Assembly: GCA_946406115.1 (NCBI GenBank)
Contig: OX291555.1
Span: 10,310,001-10,374,000 of the forward strand
Direction of reading: 5' to 3'
Length of the DNA stretch: 64,000 bases
From: Apoda limacodes
Taxonomy: Eukaryota; Arthropoda; Insecta; Lepidoptera; Limacodidae
Below are positions 55,151 to 64,000 of the stretch, in pieces (within the stretch, counting starts at the first letter, position 1; each line of letters starts with the position of its first letter). The notes beneath the pieces were generated by a model that saw only the letters and a program-made list of their open reading frames with translations, did not search any database and was not told the origin of the DNA. The position numbers were made by a program, and so were the translations under genes.

Positions 55151-56225
55151 TATTGTAGTATAGGCTTTTTTTAGATTAGGTTATTTATTTTAGATAAGTT
55201 AGTTTTAAATGTTTAATGTATTTGATAATTAATTTAATTGTGGTATGTAATAAATATAATAACATAAAGTTAAGTTATAGGGTCCATTAAGCTTCATTAT
55301 TCTATCACATTTTTCTTGTTAAAAAGTTTTTCAAATTCGAATATAAATTATTTTAGGCAAAAATAAATAGATTCAGACAAGTTATTTTAAATAATTAAAA
55401 AAAATTATTCTATGAAAAAATATAGGCAGTAAATATAAACAGTGAAAGCGCAGACAGGGCGAATGGACTTCCTAAACTAAACAGACAAAAATAGTCCGCT
55501 CCGTTACCCTCGATCGACCTTGACTTTGAGGAACTTTGAGGAACTCGTCTCTGAAAACGCGTTTATGTACGGTTTATACCTAGTCAAATGCGCGCTGAAA
55601 CAATATCAAAAAGAATTGGAATAATAAAAATAAAGGAGGAATGTCATAAGTTTTTCATCTTTTCTTTTCCCTACGTGTTTAGGTTAAACTCACGACCATG
55701 AGGCTATTGCATGATTCGTATTATGAACAACCTTCGGTTCGGCTTTTAAACTCCAGCCCCCCAGCAAAGGCTTTCTTTTACGGCCTCGACAGTAATGTAC
55801 TAATATTTTACTTTCATATGTTTAGTTTACGGAAGTTAACATTTTTAAATTAATTTTTGAGTATAGCTTTGACCTACAATTGAATAGCTTTCTCTTCTGA
55901 TATTAAATATTTTTACAAAAGATTAACTACTGAGTTTCTTGCCAGTTTTTCCGTAGTAAAATAATTCCGGACTTTATTAAGGTTTAACTATACGTCATGA
56001 GATAACAGGAATCGTTCCTATAAAGCAACACTTATCTTATTAACAAATGGTTTGGTAGACAACGACATTTCCTTCTACTGACGTAGGTAAGTTATTACAA
56101 TATTTTCACATTAAAAGTGTTTTTATTTTTATTACTTGAGAATTAAGACTTAGCAAAATTATTATAAATCGCTTTAGCGTCATTCCACTGGTTGCCATAT
56201 AATTTTCAGCAAACCGGATATATAT
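55150..56225. other. unassigned intergenic sequence
   Basis: Nothing recognised. A short direct repeat 'ctttgaggaact' occurs near 55525. Confidence 0.35.
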
Positions 56226-56231
56226 TTAGTA

Positions 56232-56448
56232 CTAGCTGTCCCGGCGAACGTTGTTCCGCTGCCGTCCCTCTGTACCCGGCGAAAGTTGGTTTTTACCTAT
56301 AGTGCCCGAGTCCGGCTCGCACTTGACATATCGAGATAAAAACTATCCTATCTTTTAAGTTGGATCAAATAACAGATATTTACGAAGTTTGATCAAAATC
56401 GGTTCAGTAGTTTAGGAGTCCATTGAGGACAAACATTGTGACACGAGA
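56232..56448 (-). mobile_element. short Helitron-like element, copy 2 (217 bp)
   Basis: Minus strand: starts TCTCGTGTCACAATG after an A, ends ACAGCTAG before a T. The inverse of 26134-26350, with about three differences by eye and the same length. This copy has the canonical TC 5' terminus. Confidence 0.75.
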
Positions 56449-57740
56449 TTTATATATATTATCAATGTCAAAATGTGACAAAAGAAACTACAGTATATAA
56501 ACGAACGTATTTATTAACTTACTGCCTTACGTATTTATTAACTGTCTGGGTAACCCAAACAATGATTTTGTAAATGTAATAGCTACTTATGAATATTACC
56601 TAGCGCTACTATCTTTAAAGTCAGGCCCCCGCTATATTCTACCATCACTTTTTTTTATCTGGGCCATTAGTATTATCGTACTTATTTTGCACAAACATGC
56701 ATACACAGGTCCACGTTCCCAGGTCTGTATGCCAGCTGACTTCTAGTTGCCAATTTCCGTTTAGTTCACATCGGGACTTATATGGTTTGAACCTTGAACG
56801 CGTAACTGGCAGACAGACCGAGTATTAACTACTCTTGACCCATATCTGATAAGTCTGAACGACGCCCAATCCGTCAATCTGTCTTAGGGTTCTTTACTCA
56901 ATAAAATTAACAGCAAAACCATTATGATTTTTTTCTATTTTTGGGGAATAAATATTTGAAGATTTATTTATCATTTAATGATATTTATTTAATATTTATC
57001 ATTTAATGATTTTAAATAATAATACCAAAATATTGAAGTAATTACGGAATCACTATGAGTGTCCGAAAGCAATTTCTCTATTTTAACCGACTTTAAAAAT
57101 CCTTCTTACCAACCTAGCATATGGTGCTAAAACATGCAAACTTGCACTATCTAAAACTTAATTAGCTAAAGATAGAGTAATGCTTAAATTTCGCAAGTAA
57201 AGAAAGCATTATTATATGCGATTATTTTAAAAAAGGATACGAAAATCACACACATATGGTCAATCATAATTAGTAAACCTTCGATGTTAAGCTAATATTT
57301 GTATATCACATTTCAAACATTTTTTGTCTTAAAAAGTAATAAGGAATCAAACATATATTTTATTGAACATATAACATTTTATCTAACATTAGTATAGATA
57401 ATTGTTGGTATTCTAAATACTCCCCAAGAGCGACAACCCAAGCCGAGGTTCAGAGTCTCCTTCAGAGTCTCGCCTCAAAAGCCCGATGGCGCAATTATGG
57501 CTGGATCAGCCAACTGTATAGTCCGTTCAGAAAAAAAAAACAAAATAAATAAACATATTTGTCTATCTATCAAAGGGCAAAATGAGTCAAACCAGAGGAC
57601 TGACTAGTCAAAGCTGAGTTCTTACAAACTTTGTACAAACTTTGTATTTATGCTCGTATCTCTATATCTTCTTGTCAGACAACTATAAAATGTTATTTAA
57701 TTGTAAGTTCGGGTATTTTTATAGAATACGGTTTTAATTT
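56449..57740. other. unassigned intergenic sequence, possible LINE tail at 57420-57545
   Basis: 57420-57545 is GC-richer (gagcgacaacccaagccgag, 'cagagtctc' twice, 'ggcgcaattatggctggat') and ends in A10, as a retrotransposon 3' end would. The family is not recognised. Confidence 0.3.
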
Positions 57741-57744
57741 CCGT

Positions 57745-57835
57745 AAGGGGGTAACCAGTGGCTGGTTACATACCCAAATCTTAATGTAGCGGACAGCCTT
57801 CTTACACCAACCACTTTTATACTCCTGAGCCCTGC
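57745..57835 (+). repeat. interspersed repeat (GGTAACCAGTGGCTGG family)
   Basis: 'aagggggtaaccagtggctg', 'gcggacagccttcttacacc', 'aaccacttttatactcctga'. Confidence 0.55.
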
Positions 57836-57845
57836 GTGTGATAGA

Positions 57846-58080
57846 ATTTAGTATGCTGTGGGTTTCGGAGGCGATAAATCGATCTAGCTAGATTTCATTT
57901 TTAGAGAACGTCGTTTTATCCGTGTTTTCAGGCAATAATAAACTAAAACATATGACTCTTCCTGGAATCTTTTGGCGAGGAGTGATACTATTATTTTTAC
58001 CGACACAGCAACACTAAAGCTACTTGACAATAGATGGCGTTGTTAACAAAAATGAACGAGGCTCGGTCCTCCAGGTACTA
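57846..58080 (-). repeat. interspersed repeat, inverted copy of 3341-3640
   Basis: Minus strand: 'tagtacctggaggaccgagc', 'cgccatctattgtcaagtag', 'acggataaaacgacgttctc', 'agctagatcgatttatcgcc'. Confidence 0.65.
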
Positions 58081-58428
58081 AAAAATAATACGCAGACTCC
58101 TTATTTTTTTTATTTATGACTAAGGTAGCTGTATATAACTGTCATAAATTACCAACTTAGTAATAAGAAGTAAAATGAAATAGCAGGTACAGAATAATAT
58201 ACCCCGTTTGCTCCTTTTTTTACGAACTATAAGAAGTTGGAAGCAGCAAGAGAAATAACTAGAGGTGTCTCTCAATAACCAAACGACATACTACATGAAC
58301 TTACCCAGACCCCTTTCATGCCAAGGATTAACTTTGACGTTATACCCTTATTTCGTAGTTGATTTACATTTCTTTAGACAAATAAAAATATTTACAAAAA
58401 TCTGATTTCTTCATTGCATTGTTTGTAA

Positions 58429-58683
58429 ACAAGCAAACTTATAACGCCATCTATTACGCGCAAAGTCAAAACACATTATAAAGAGATCAAGGTCAATATC
58501 CTTCACTATCTACCGCTTATGCTTGACATGTCTGTACTTTACAAACCAGATAACACGGTGCAGGACTCAGGGATCTACAATGACTGGTGCATTATTTTGG
58601 ACTTATTCCAAACGGGAAACTTCGCCGGATTTCGCGCGTCTGGCATTTCCTTCGTCGAAATTGAAAATAGGCACGGAACATAA
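58429..58683 (+). CDS. short open frame with coding-like sequence, unknown
   Basis: An 84-codon open stretch ends at TAA 58681-58683. From the inner ATG it reads MLDMSVLYKPDNTVQDSGIY, NDWCIILDLFQTGNFAGFRA, SGISFVEIENRHGT. The second half is CpG-rich against an AT-rich background and the residue mix looks protein-like. There is no recognised domain, no clear promoter and no certain splice acceptor. It could be a lone terminal exon, a transposon remnant or chance. Confidence 0.25.
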   Translation, partial: TSKLITPSITRKVKTHYKEIKVNILHYLPLMLDMSVLYKPDNTVQDSGIYNDWCIILDLFQTGNFAGFRASGISFVEIENRHGT

Positions 58684-58699
58684 ATCAAAACAAAATGTT

Positions 58700-59025
58700 T
58701 CTTAAAATTACATCAGGCGTTTAATTTAATGTAAATTGTAAACAGTTAGAAAAGGGAGCTTGATTTTTTTTATTGGTAGATTGTTAGCTGTATTTTACAG
58801 CTGTATATGTAAATACCTACATGTTTTTGACTTTTGATATAATAATTTTTTAAATATGTTTTTTTATTTTAATGAAAATAAATCTTTAAGCAAATGAGAG
58901 TTTATCGGCCAGAAAATTATGTTTTTTATGTAAACACTTTACCAGAATGAATCGTAATTGTAAAAAAAAGATTTTCTACAGCCTTATTAAAATTTTGCAG
59001 TAACGTAACTTTTGCATTTAAATCC
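58700..59025. other. unassigned AT-rich sequence
   Basis: Nothing recognised. Confidence 0.35.
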
Positions 59026-59029
59026 ATAG

Positions 59030-59225
59030 CGGGGGGTTATCAGTGGCTGGATACACTCTCTTATTATACTTAACGTAGAGAAAAGCCTCTTTTCACCAAG
59101 CACTTTAGCGTAACAGCCAGTAGCAGGTGGTAAGCCCATCACCGAAACATTGCTTCTCGTTTAGTGTATCCGGACAAATGTAGCTCAAATGTCCCATTAG
59201 CTGACCCGCGCAACATCATCTGAGC
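59030..59225 (+). repeat. interspersed repeat (GGTAACCAGTGGCTGG family)
   Basis: 'gcggggggttatcagtggct', 'gaaaagcctcttttcaccaa', 'ggtaagcccatcaccgaaac', 'gtttagtgtatccggacaaa'. Confidence 0.6.
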
Positions 59226-59229
59226 CACA

Positions 59230-61600
59230 TTTATGAAATAATAATAAGTAGGTTTTCATTTTTACACCTTAGCCGCGCTGAACCAGTTGCATATAACTTT
59301 AGTCCTATATATAGCAAAATATTCAAGACAATACTTTCAGTTATTATTTCTTAAAAAAAATAAACATTATCGTGATGTAGGTACATGGAGTAGCGCGCCA
59401 TCTATAAGCAAAATGTATTAGCTACAGTTTATTCCTTGGAGTACAAAGTCTTTGATAGATACCTTATATTTCTATCTATGATATTTCCTAAGATATTATT
59501 TTAAATTGAATAGTATAAAAAGAAATTTTAATCTACATTAAATACGTAAGATGGATAATACGTATTCATTTAGATAATTACCCATTATGAAGTATTACGA
59601 ACAAACAAACCCGCCATAATAAATAAATAATAAATAGGTCATATCTTATTAACTATTCATTTAAATCATTTGTAATGTAAAAAACAATTTTAAGCAACAT
59701 TACATAACCAATGGAACTAACATACTTATTTGAATAAGGATTGCTAACTTATAAGAGAAAACGGCTTTGCAAATCGCATATTCTTACGTCAGAGATTTTC
59801 CGGCAACTGTAAAAGAAAGCTGATTAAAACTTGTTTAACAAATTACAAAGAAACGAAGCGTGAAGTCATCATAGAAATTAAATATGATGTCAAAACTTTA
59901 GTAGAGTAGATAAGTGCCAACTCTTAAAGTTTGGCAACAGAAAATTAATGTTTCCATAATGATTATAATAGCTACTTTAAAAAAGAGGATGAGTAATTAG
60001 TTTTGTAAGTGAGTTAATGGATTGAAATATTCTCTGGTCTCATTGCAAGGTGTCATTGAAAGTGTTGTAGTCATTGACTTCACATTTGATTTTCACAGTG
60101 ATGTCATGTCATGTTCACATCCAGGCTTAAAATCTGATTTCTTGTATTTTTTCAAACAACAACACTGTTAGAGGGCGCCCATTAATTGCGTGAGGGGGCG
60201 AAAATAGAGGCGGGACTGTTTCATTATTTTTTGTTGCAAAATGTAGGATTTCTGTTACTTCCTGCGTTAGCATTAAATGAGATTTCAATTATGAATTAAA
60301 GTATGTAAGGGCAGCAAAATAATAGTGTTCGTGTTTTTTATAACACACAGATAATAATTTAATTATGAATAGTCAGTTCTTAGAGCCTCGACAGTAGTTA
60401 GTCTGACCTACTTTTGAATCTCCGTACTTCTTCTAAATTACTCTTAATAATAATACTCTACCAAATTAATAATACATAACGATTAATGCCCTAAATTCTT
60501 AAAGTCGGACTACGCCAATGTCATTTTTAATAACATTTCTAATCATACGTGGCTGGAACTGGAATACAGTTAGTGAATATGTATTTATATAAAGACAAAT
60601 ATATATTACTAGTATTATTTATTATTCGTATGCCGGTACCTTCGCCATAATAATAAAAAAACATATTTCCATCACGTTTGAACTAAATTTGACAGATGGA
60701 AAGACAAATGACTTATTTATCATTTGTTTTTAAGTCCTGCAATAGGACAATCCCCTTTGCATTGTTTTTCATTATCTCGTTGAAAATAATTCCAACGCTT
60801 TTATTTTAACAATCAACAACAGAGGTAACAAATTTGAAAAGTTCATTACACATTCGCAGAAAACAAAAGAATTATTCGTGTCGAGTTTTTATTTTTGGCC
60901 TCATTAAAAAATAAAGTACTTGACTGAGCGATTGATTTTAGCTTTCCAATTTTACTTGTACTAAGGATAAACAGCAAATATACCCAATGTAAACAATTCT
61001 AATTTCGACTTCGTACTTTCGTTGTTTTCGTACAAGCTTATTTGTTTGTTTCCTTTGTTTAATATGCAATTAAAATAGCAAATAGATTTTTCGAAATTTT
61101 GTATACAGCCCTTTTTCCTAAGGTCTATAGTTGCACTGCTAAACAATGAAATTTTAATTTTTTATTTAGATTTCTATTCAGAGCAGCTCAGGAAATGGAT
61201 CACAGAAAAAAAGAAGAATAATGCATTTTTTGCGCAAATGTGTTGAAAAGATATCTTTCAATCTATTGAAAAAATTTGAAATAAGAATTAGATCGCTTCA
61301 AAAAAGATAAATTGAAAATAGAAGGGTCTTAAACTCAAACATTACGTATCCCAAATCTTGCTACGATTCTGACACACGCATCAATGCTTTCATACACGTT
61401 CTGCTGTTTACTAAGTAGATACGTACCTTATCTTTTCTGAAAACGGGCTCAATTTGATCGAGATCGTTCGCCGAGGTTTATAAGTCCATCCATTCGTAAT
61501 AAAATCAGTCTACAGCTGTAGGAAAAAAAATCTAGATAGATAAGGATTTTTAATATATAACCAAAACTATGTATATATTTACAAAAGAATTTTTATTTCG
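59230..61600. other. unassigned intergenic sequence
   Basis: No gene, RNA or repeat family recognised over 2.3 kb. AT-rich throughout. Confidence 0.35.
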
Positions 61601-61610
61601 AGGGGAGTTT

Positions 61611-61704
61611 GAACACTCAAAAAAGCCCATGCTTTAAAGTGTTCAATCTATTAATGCTCACATTAATAGAAGGAATATGCGACTTTTAATATAGGTAAAA
61701 GTCG
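61611..61704. other. three consecutive perfect hairpins
   Basis: GAACACT..AGTGTTC (61611-61644, 20-nt loop), CTATTAATG-CTCA-CATTAATAG (61648-61669), CGACTTTTA..TAAAAGTCG (61680-61704, 7-nt loop). All stems are exact. Role unknown. Confidence 0.8.
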
Positions 61705-62004
61705 AAAGTAAAATTTTATTTTTATTACCTTTTGGAATTATGCGCCCCTTCCCAACTCCGCCTCTGTTTTTGACTCCGACAATGTTTTTAACAGGAAGAG
61801 CCTTGATACGGGTCCGATTTTGGAACCATTTAAATGCATTATGTACTTACAGACAAAAATTTAAAGACACACATTCAAGAGGAAAATACCCCTAACGTAG
61901 ATCATTTGTCTGCTTAGTAGGAATCTTAAGCAGAGATTAATTAATCAAACATCTCATCAAAATACATACGCATGTAAGTGACGTAAAACCGCGTGGCTTT
62001 GGCG

Positions 62005-62040
62005 TATATCTAACACACGGCCGTCGTTATATCAATCAGT
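62005..62040 (+). promoter_or_regulatory. candidate core promoter (TATA-like plus arthropod initiator)
   Basis: TATATC at 62005-62010 and TCAGT at 62036-62040, 31 bp apart, the usual spacing for an insect TATA/Inr promoter. Fifty bp downstream is the first ATG of the ankyrin-type gene. Confidence 0.45.
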
Positions 62041-62090
62041 GTTATACAACTGGCAAGCTTTTATCTCCGCAAACTATAACCGTGTTTGCA

Positions 62091-62299
62091 ATGAATGCGT
62101 TTTCTTCCCAGTCATTACGCTCTTGGCAAAGCGGTCACCGTCGACACATTACGGATGGCGGCACACTTCACTACGTCACCAATCCACCTAGAACTGCTGG
62201 CGCAGCTGGGCCATTAATGGCAACAATACCTATTAACAAACGTACCGTGCGCGACGAAAATTTCGCGAAAACAGCTCTCAACAAACAATATTACTTTGG
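62091..62299 (+). CDS. first coding exon of an ankyrin-type gene (tentative)
   Basis: ATG at 62091 opens MNAFSSQSLRSWQSGHRRHI, TDGGTLHYVTNPPRTAGAAG, PLMATIPINKRTVRDENFAK, TALNKQYYF. A donor GG|GTAATT at 62300 would splice in frame to 62891 (GG plus A makes Gly, then FTMPSEV). It sits directly after a plausible promoter and is GC-richer than its surroundings. No domain recognised in this part. The donor is weak, and translation could instead start at the ATG in the next exon (62898), leaving this as 5' UTR. Confidence 0.45.
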
Positions 62300-62805
62300 G
62301 TAATTTAATTTACGCGGAATTAGCGTCGTTTAGAAAGACGTGACGTTAAGGCCCTTGTGCTCTTTTGTCGGAGAATCTACTGGGTGCGGTACCCCTCATT
62401 TCAATATAAATTTGAAGCAAACTACTCTGACCAAAACACGAAGTTCGTCTCATTGAATTTGCGCAGAATTAGTGTCGTTTACAAAGTTTGTAATACAAAC
62501 TAAAAACGTGGTGGTGTGGCCCTTGCCCTTCTAGTTCAATACAACGTAGATTTCGCGCAAACCACTTAAAAGAACACGATGTTGCTGTGTTGGAATTTGT
62601 GGGAGAATTAACGTCGTTTACAAGCTAAAGACGTGACGGTAAGGGCCTTGCTAGTGCAAGTGAGTCTTTTGCAGCCTTCATTCCGATGTAGATTTCGCGC
62701 AAACGGCTTTAGTAGAAGACGATGTTACTGCTATTGAATCTGCGCGTGATTGGCGTTGCTGTAAAGACTATAGAAGGATTTAGTAAAGGCCCTCGATGTT
62801 TAGTA
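62257..62805 (+). repeat. degenerate ~145-bp tandem array overlapping the exon 1 end
   Basis: Units begin near 62257, 62407, 62549 and 62691 with 'aatttcgcg(c)aaac' forms, share 'gcgcagaattagtgtcgttt' / 'gaattaacgtcgttta' and 'acgtgacggtaagggccttg' forms. The first unit contains the end of exon 1 and its donor. The others fill most of the intron. Confidence 0.75.
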
Positions 62806-62890
62806 TATTAGTCCAGGGGCCTGATTCTTGTGCTGATAGACAAAATGTCGAACTAGAGACATTTTTAACCAATGTTTTTTTTTATTACAG

Positions 62891-63008
62891 ATTCACAATG
62901 CCTTCTGAAGTGATATCAGGCAAGTCCATGCAGCGGGAACTCGCTGACTCTATCATCCGGATGGTGCCTCTCGATGAGATCAGGATACTGCTCGCCTGTG
63001 GAGCTAAG
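62891..63008 (+). CDS. coding exon of an ankyrin-repeat protein, N-terminal part
   Basis: Acceptor 'tttttttttattacag' and donor CTAAG|GTAAAC delimit 118 nt encoding (G)FTMPSEVISGKSMQREL, ADSIIRMVPLDEIRILLACG, AK. The end RILLACGAK(VN) has the form of an ankyrin-repeat second helix and turn, so an ankyrin domain should continue in later exons. An internal ATG at 62898 could be the true start (M P S E V). The gene continues to the right beyond the window, and the next exon is not visible before 64000. Which ankyrin protein it is I cannot say. Confidence 0.6.
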
Positions 63009-63019
63009 GTAAACTAACA

Positions 63020-63255
63020 CACTGATGGGCGGCTTACCACGTCTGTCGGAGGACCGATGGTCAATGGAACAGACGTGTCCTTGAGTGGAGACCGCGTATG
63101 TGAAGGCGAAGAGTAGGACGCCCTCCAGCCCGGTGGACCGACAACCTTAAAAAGGTGGCTGGTGGTGACTGGATGCGGAAGGCAGAGGATCGGGAGAAAT
63201 GGCACACCATGGAGGAGGCTTATGTCCAGCAGTGGACCAATATAAGCTAATAAGA
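63020..63255 (+). mobile_element. RTE-type LINE 3' end in the ankyrin gene intron
   Basis: Plus strand reads RWSMEQTCLEWRPRM, then RRVGRPPARWTDNLKKVAGG, DWMRKAEDREKWHTMEEAYV, QQWTNIS and a stop, then a (TAA)-type end. This is the classic RTE ORF2 C-terminus. It begins about 10 bp after the exon donor. 5' truncated. Confidence 0.85.
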
Positions 63256-63344
63256 TGAGGCGGCTTATTGATCAATTTCATAAAATCATTTAAATTTAAA
63301 TTTTACATTGTTTAGCGCCACCACACATTAACCGCGAGCTTATA

Positions 63345-63470
63345 TATATTTCAATAATATATAGGCGCTCTAGGCCATAACACTTGTCTATCGGAATCGA
63401 TTTGCGAAGTTAAGAATAGTCTGGCGTGGTCAGTTATTGGATGAGTGGCTGTGACAAACAAGGGTATGGC
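63345..63470 (+). mobile_element. 5S rRNA-derived SINE-like fragment
   Basis: 63380-63452 matches 5S rRNA from the middle onward: 'tatcggaatcgatttgcgaa' 'gttaagaatagtctggcgtg' 'gtcagttattggatgagtgg'. Third family or subfamily of 5S-related sequence in the window. Confidence 0.6.
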
Positions 63471-63474
63471 ATTT

Positions 63475-64000
63475 AAATGTTATACTCCTTCATTTGCGGA
63501 TGAAAAAAATCCTTCATATGATAAAAAGGTATTCTAATAGTAAGTTAACTCGGGGGGGTCGGTTTCTGTCCTACCTGCGCGCCTGCAAAGTAACGAACGG
63601 AATTCCTCCAATTTCCATACTTCTGCGTCTCCAGCTATCCCTTTGCCACAATTAGTTCCAAAGGTATTCCCATGGGAACTCTTTATTGGTAGGTACCTAT
63701 ATCTCTTTCCCTTTTCTTGTACCAATGAGATGTCCATCGGAGTTCCCCTCTTCTATATTCTCAAACTACGTCTGCGCCTAAATTCAGATTAATGTTTTGC
63801 TCTGTTACGTCTTTACGAAATAATAAACAAACAAATAAATAAACTTCAACAAAATATGAGTCACGATTAGGATTACGATGACTACGCTAATAATTACAAT
63901 TTTTATGCAAAGAAAACACGTAAAAGAAACTCTAATATCATAGTATAATTTTGTTCATAAGGTGAATGAACCCGTGACCCAAGGTCTCCGTCCGTTGCAC
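63475..64000. other. unassigned intron sequence at the window edge
   Basis: GC-richer block 63545-63780 with no recognised family. The minus open frame there is unsupported. Confidence 0.35.

Noticed and set aside
62796..63017. Plus frame read as a 73-aa single-exon protein starting at 62796
   Set aside because: Splice signals at 62890 and 63009 show the coding part is the 62891-63008 exon. The upstream half is array and intron.
1..64000. CRISPR arrays, bacterial operons or plasmid features
   Set aside because: No regularly spaced short direct repeats, and the introns, SINEs and LINEs show nuclear insect DNA. The only regular short array is the 16-bp minisatellite, which has no spacers.

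Overview
The window is AT-rich animal nuclear DNA, almost certainly from a moth or butterfly (Lepidoptera). It is dominated by repeat families typical of that order: elements carrying (GTCY)n microsatellites, tRNA-derived and 5S-rRNA-derived SINEs, CR1/jockey-type LINE 3' ends ending in short ATAAAA-rich tails, TTAA-flanked MITEs, hAT elements and Helitron-like pieces. Genes are sparse and split by long introns. I read everything by eye from the sequence, so all family names rest on recognition of motifs, not on searches.

Gene content. (1) A complete five-exon GNAT-family N-acetyltransferase gene (arylalkylamine N-acetyltransferase-like, 241 aa) lies on the minus strand. Its start codon is at 43212 and its stop at 25115-25117. 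All exon junctions keep the reading frame. Its last intron is about 13.6 kb long. (2) Inside that intron, on the same strand, sits an intact intronless 480-aa leucine-rich-repeat gene (34238-35680) resembling LRRC34, possibly a retained retrogene. (3) At the right edge a plus-strand gene begins. It has a TATA/initiator-type promoter near 62005-62040 and two in-frame coding exons (62091-62299 and 62891-63008), whose second exon ends like an ankyrin repeat. The gene runs off the window. (4) Three isolated minus-strand stretches at 15720-15872, 16431-16498 and 22689-22740 have good splice sites and open frames. They may be exons of a further gene transcribed leftward, but this is tentative.

Layout. 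1-22.6 kb: repeats (tRNA-Lys-like copy, SINEs, LINE 3' ends, 5S-containing composites, an about 111-bp tandem array, an 18S rRNA fragment, MITEs) and the tentative exons. 22.7-25 kb: possible start region of the tentative minus gene, then a foldback element. 25.1-43.2 kb: the GNAT gene. Its big intron holds a hAT element with perfect 8-bp target duplications, a LINE with endonuclease and reverse-transcriptase motifs that is itself interrupted, a CR1-type LINE fragment, the LRR gene, and a short hAT-type MITE packed with GTTACC motifs. 43.2-62 kb: repeat-rich with no confident gene (LINE tails, 16-bp minisatellite, (TA)n tracts, SINE, Helitron-like copy, a run of three perfect hairpins). 62-64 kb: start of the ankyrin-type gene, with an intron made largely of a degenerate about 145-bp tandem array and a LINE 3' end just after the second exon.

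No operon-like organisation is expected. The clearest gene-gene relation is the nesting of the LRR gene within the GNAT gene.
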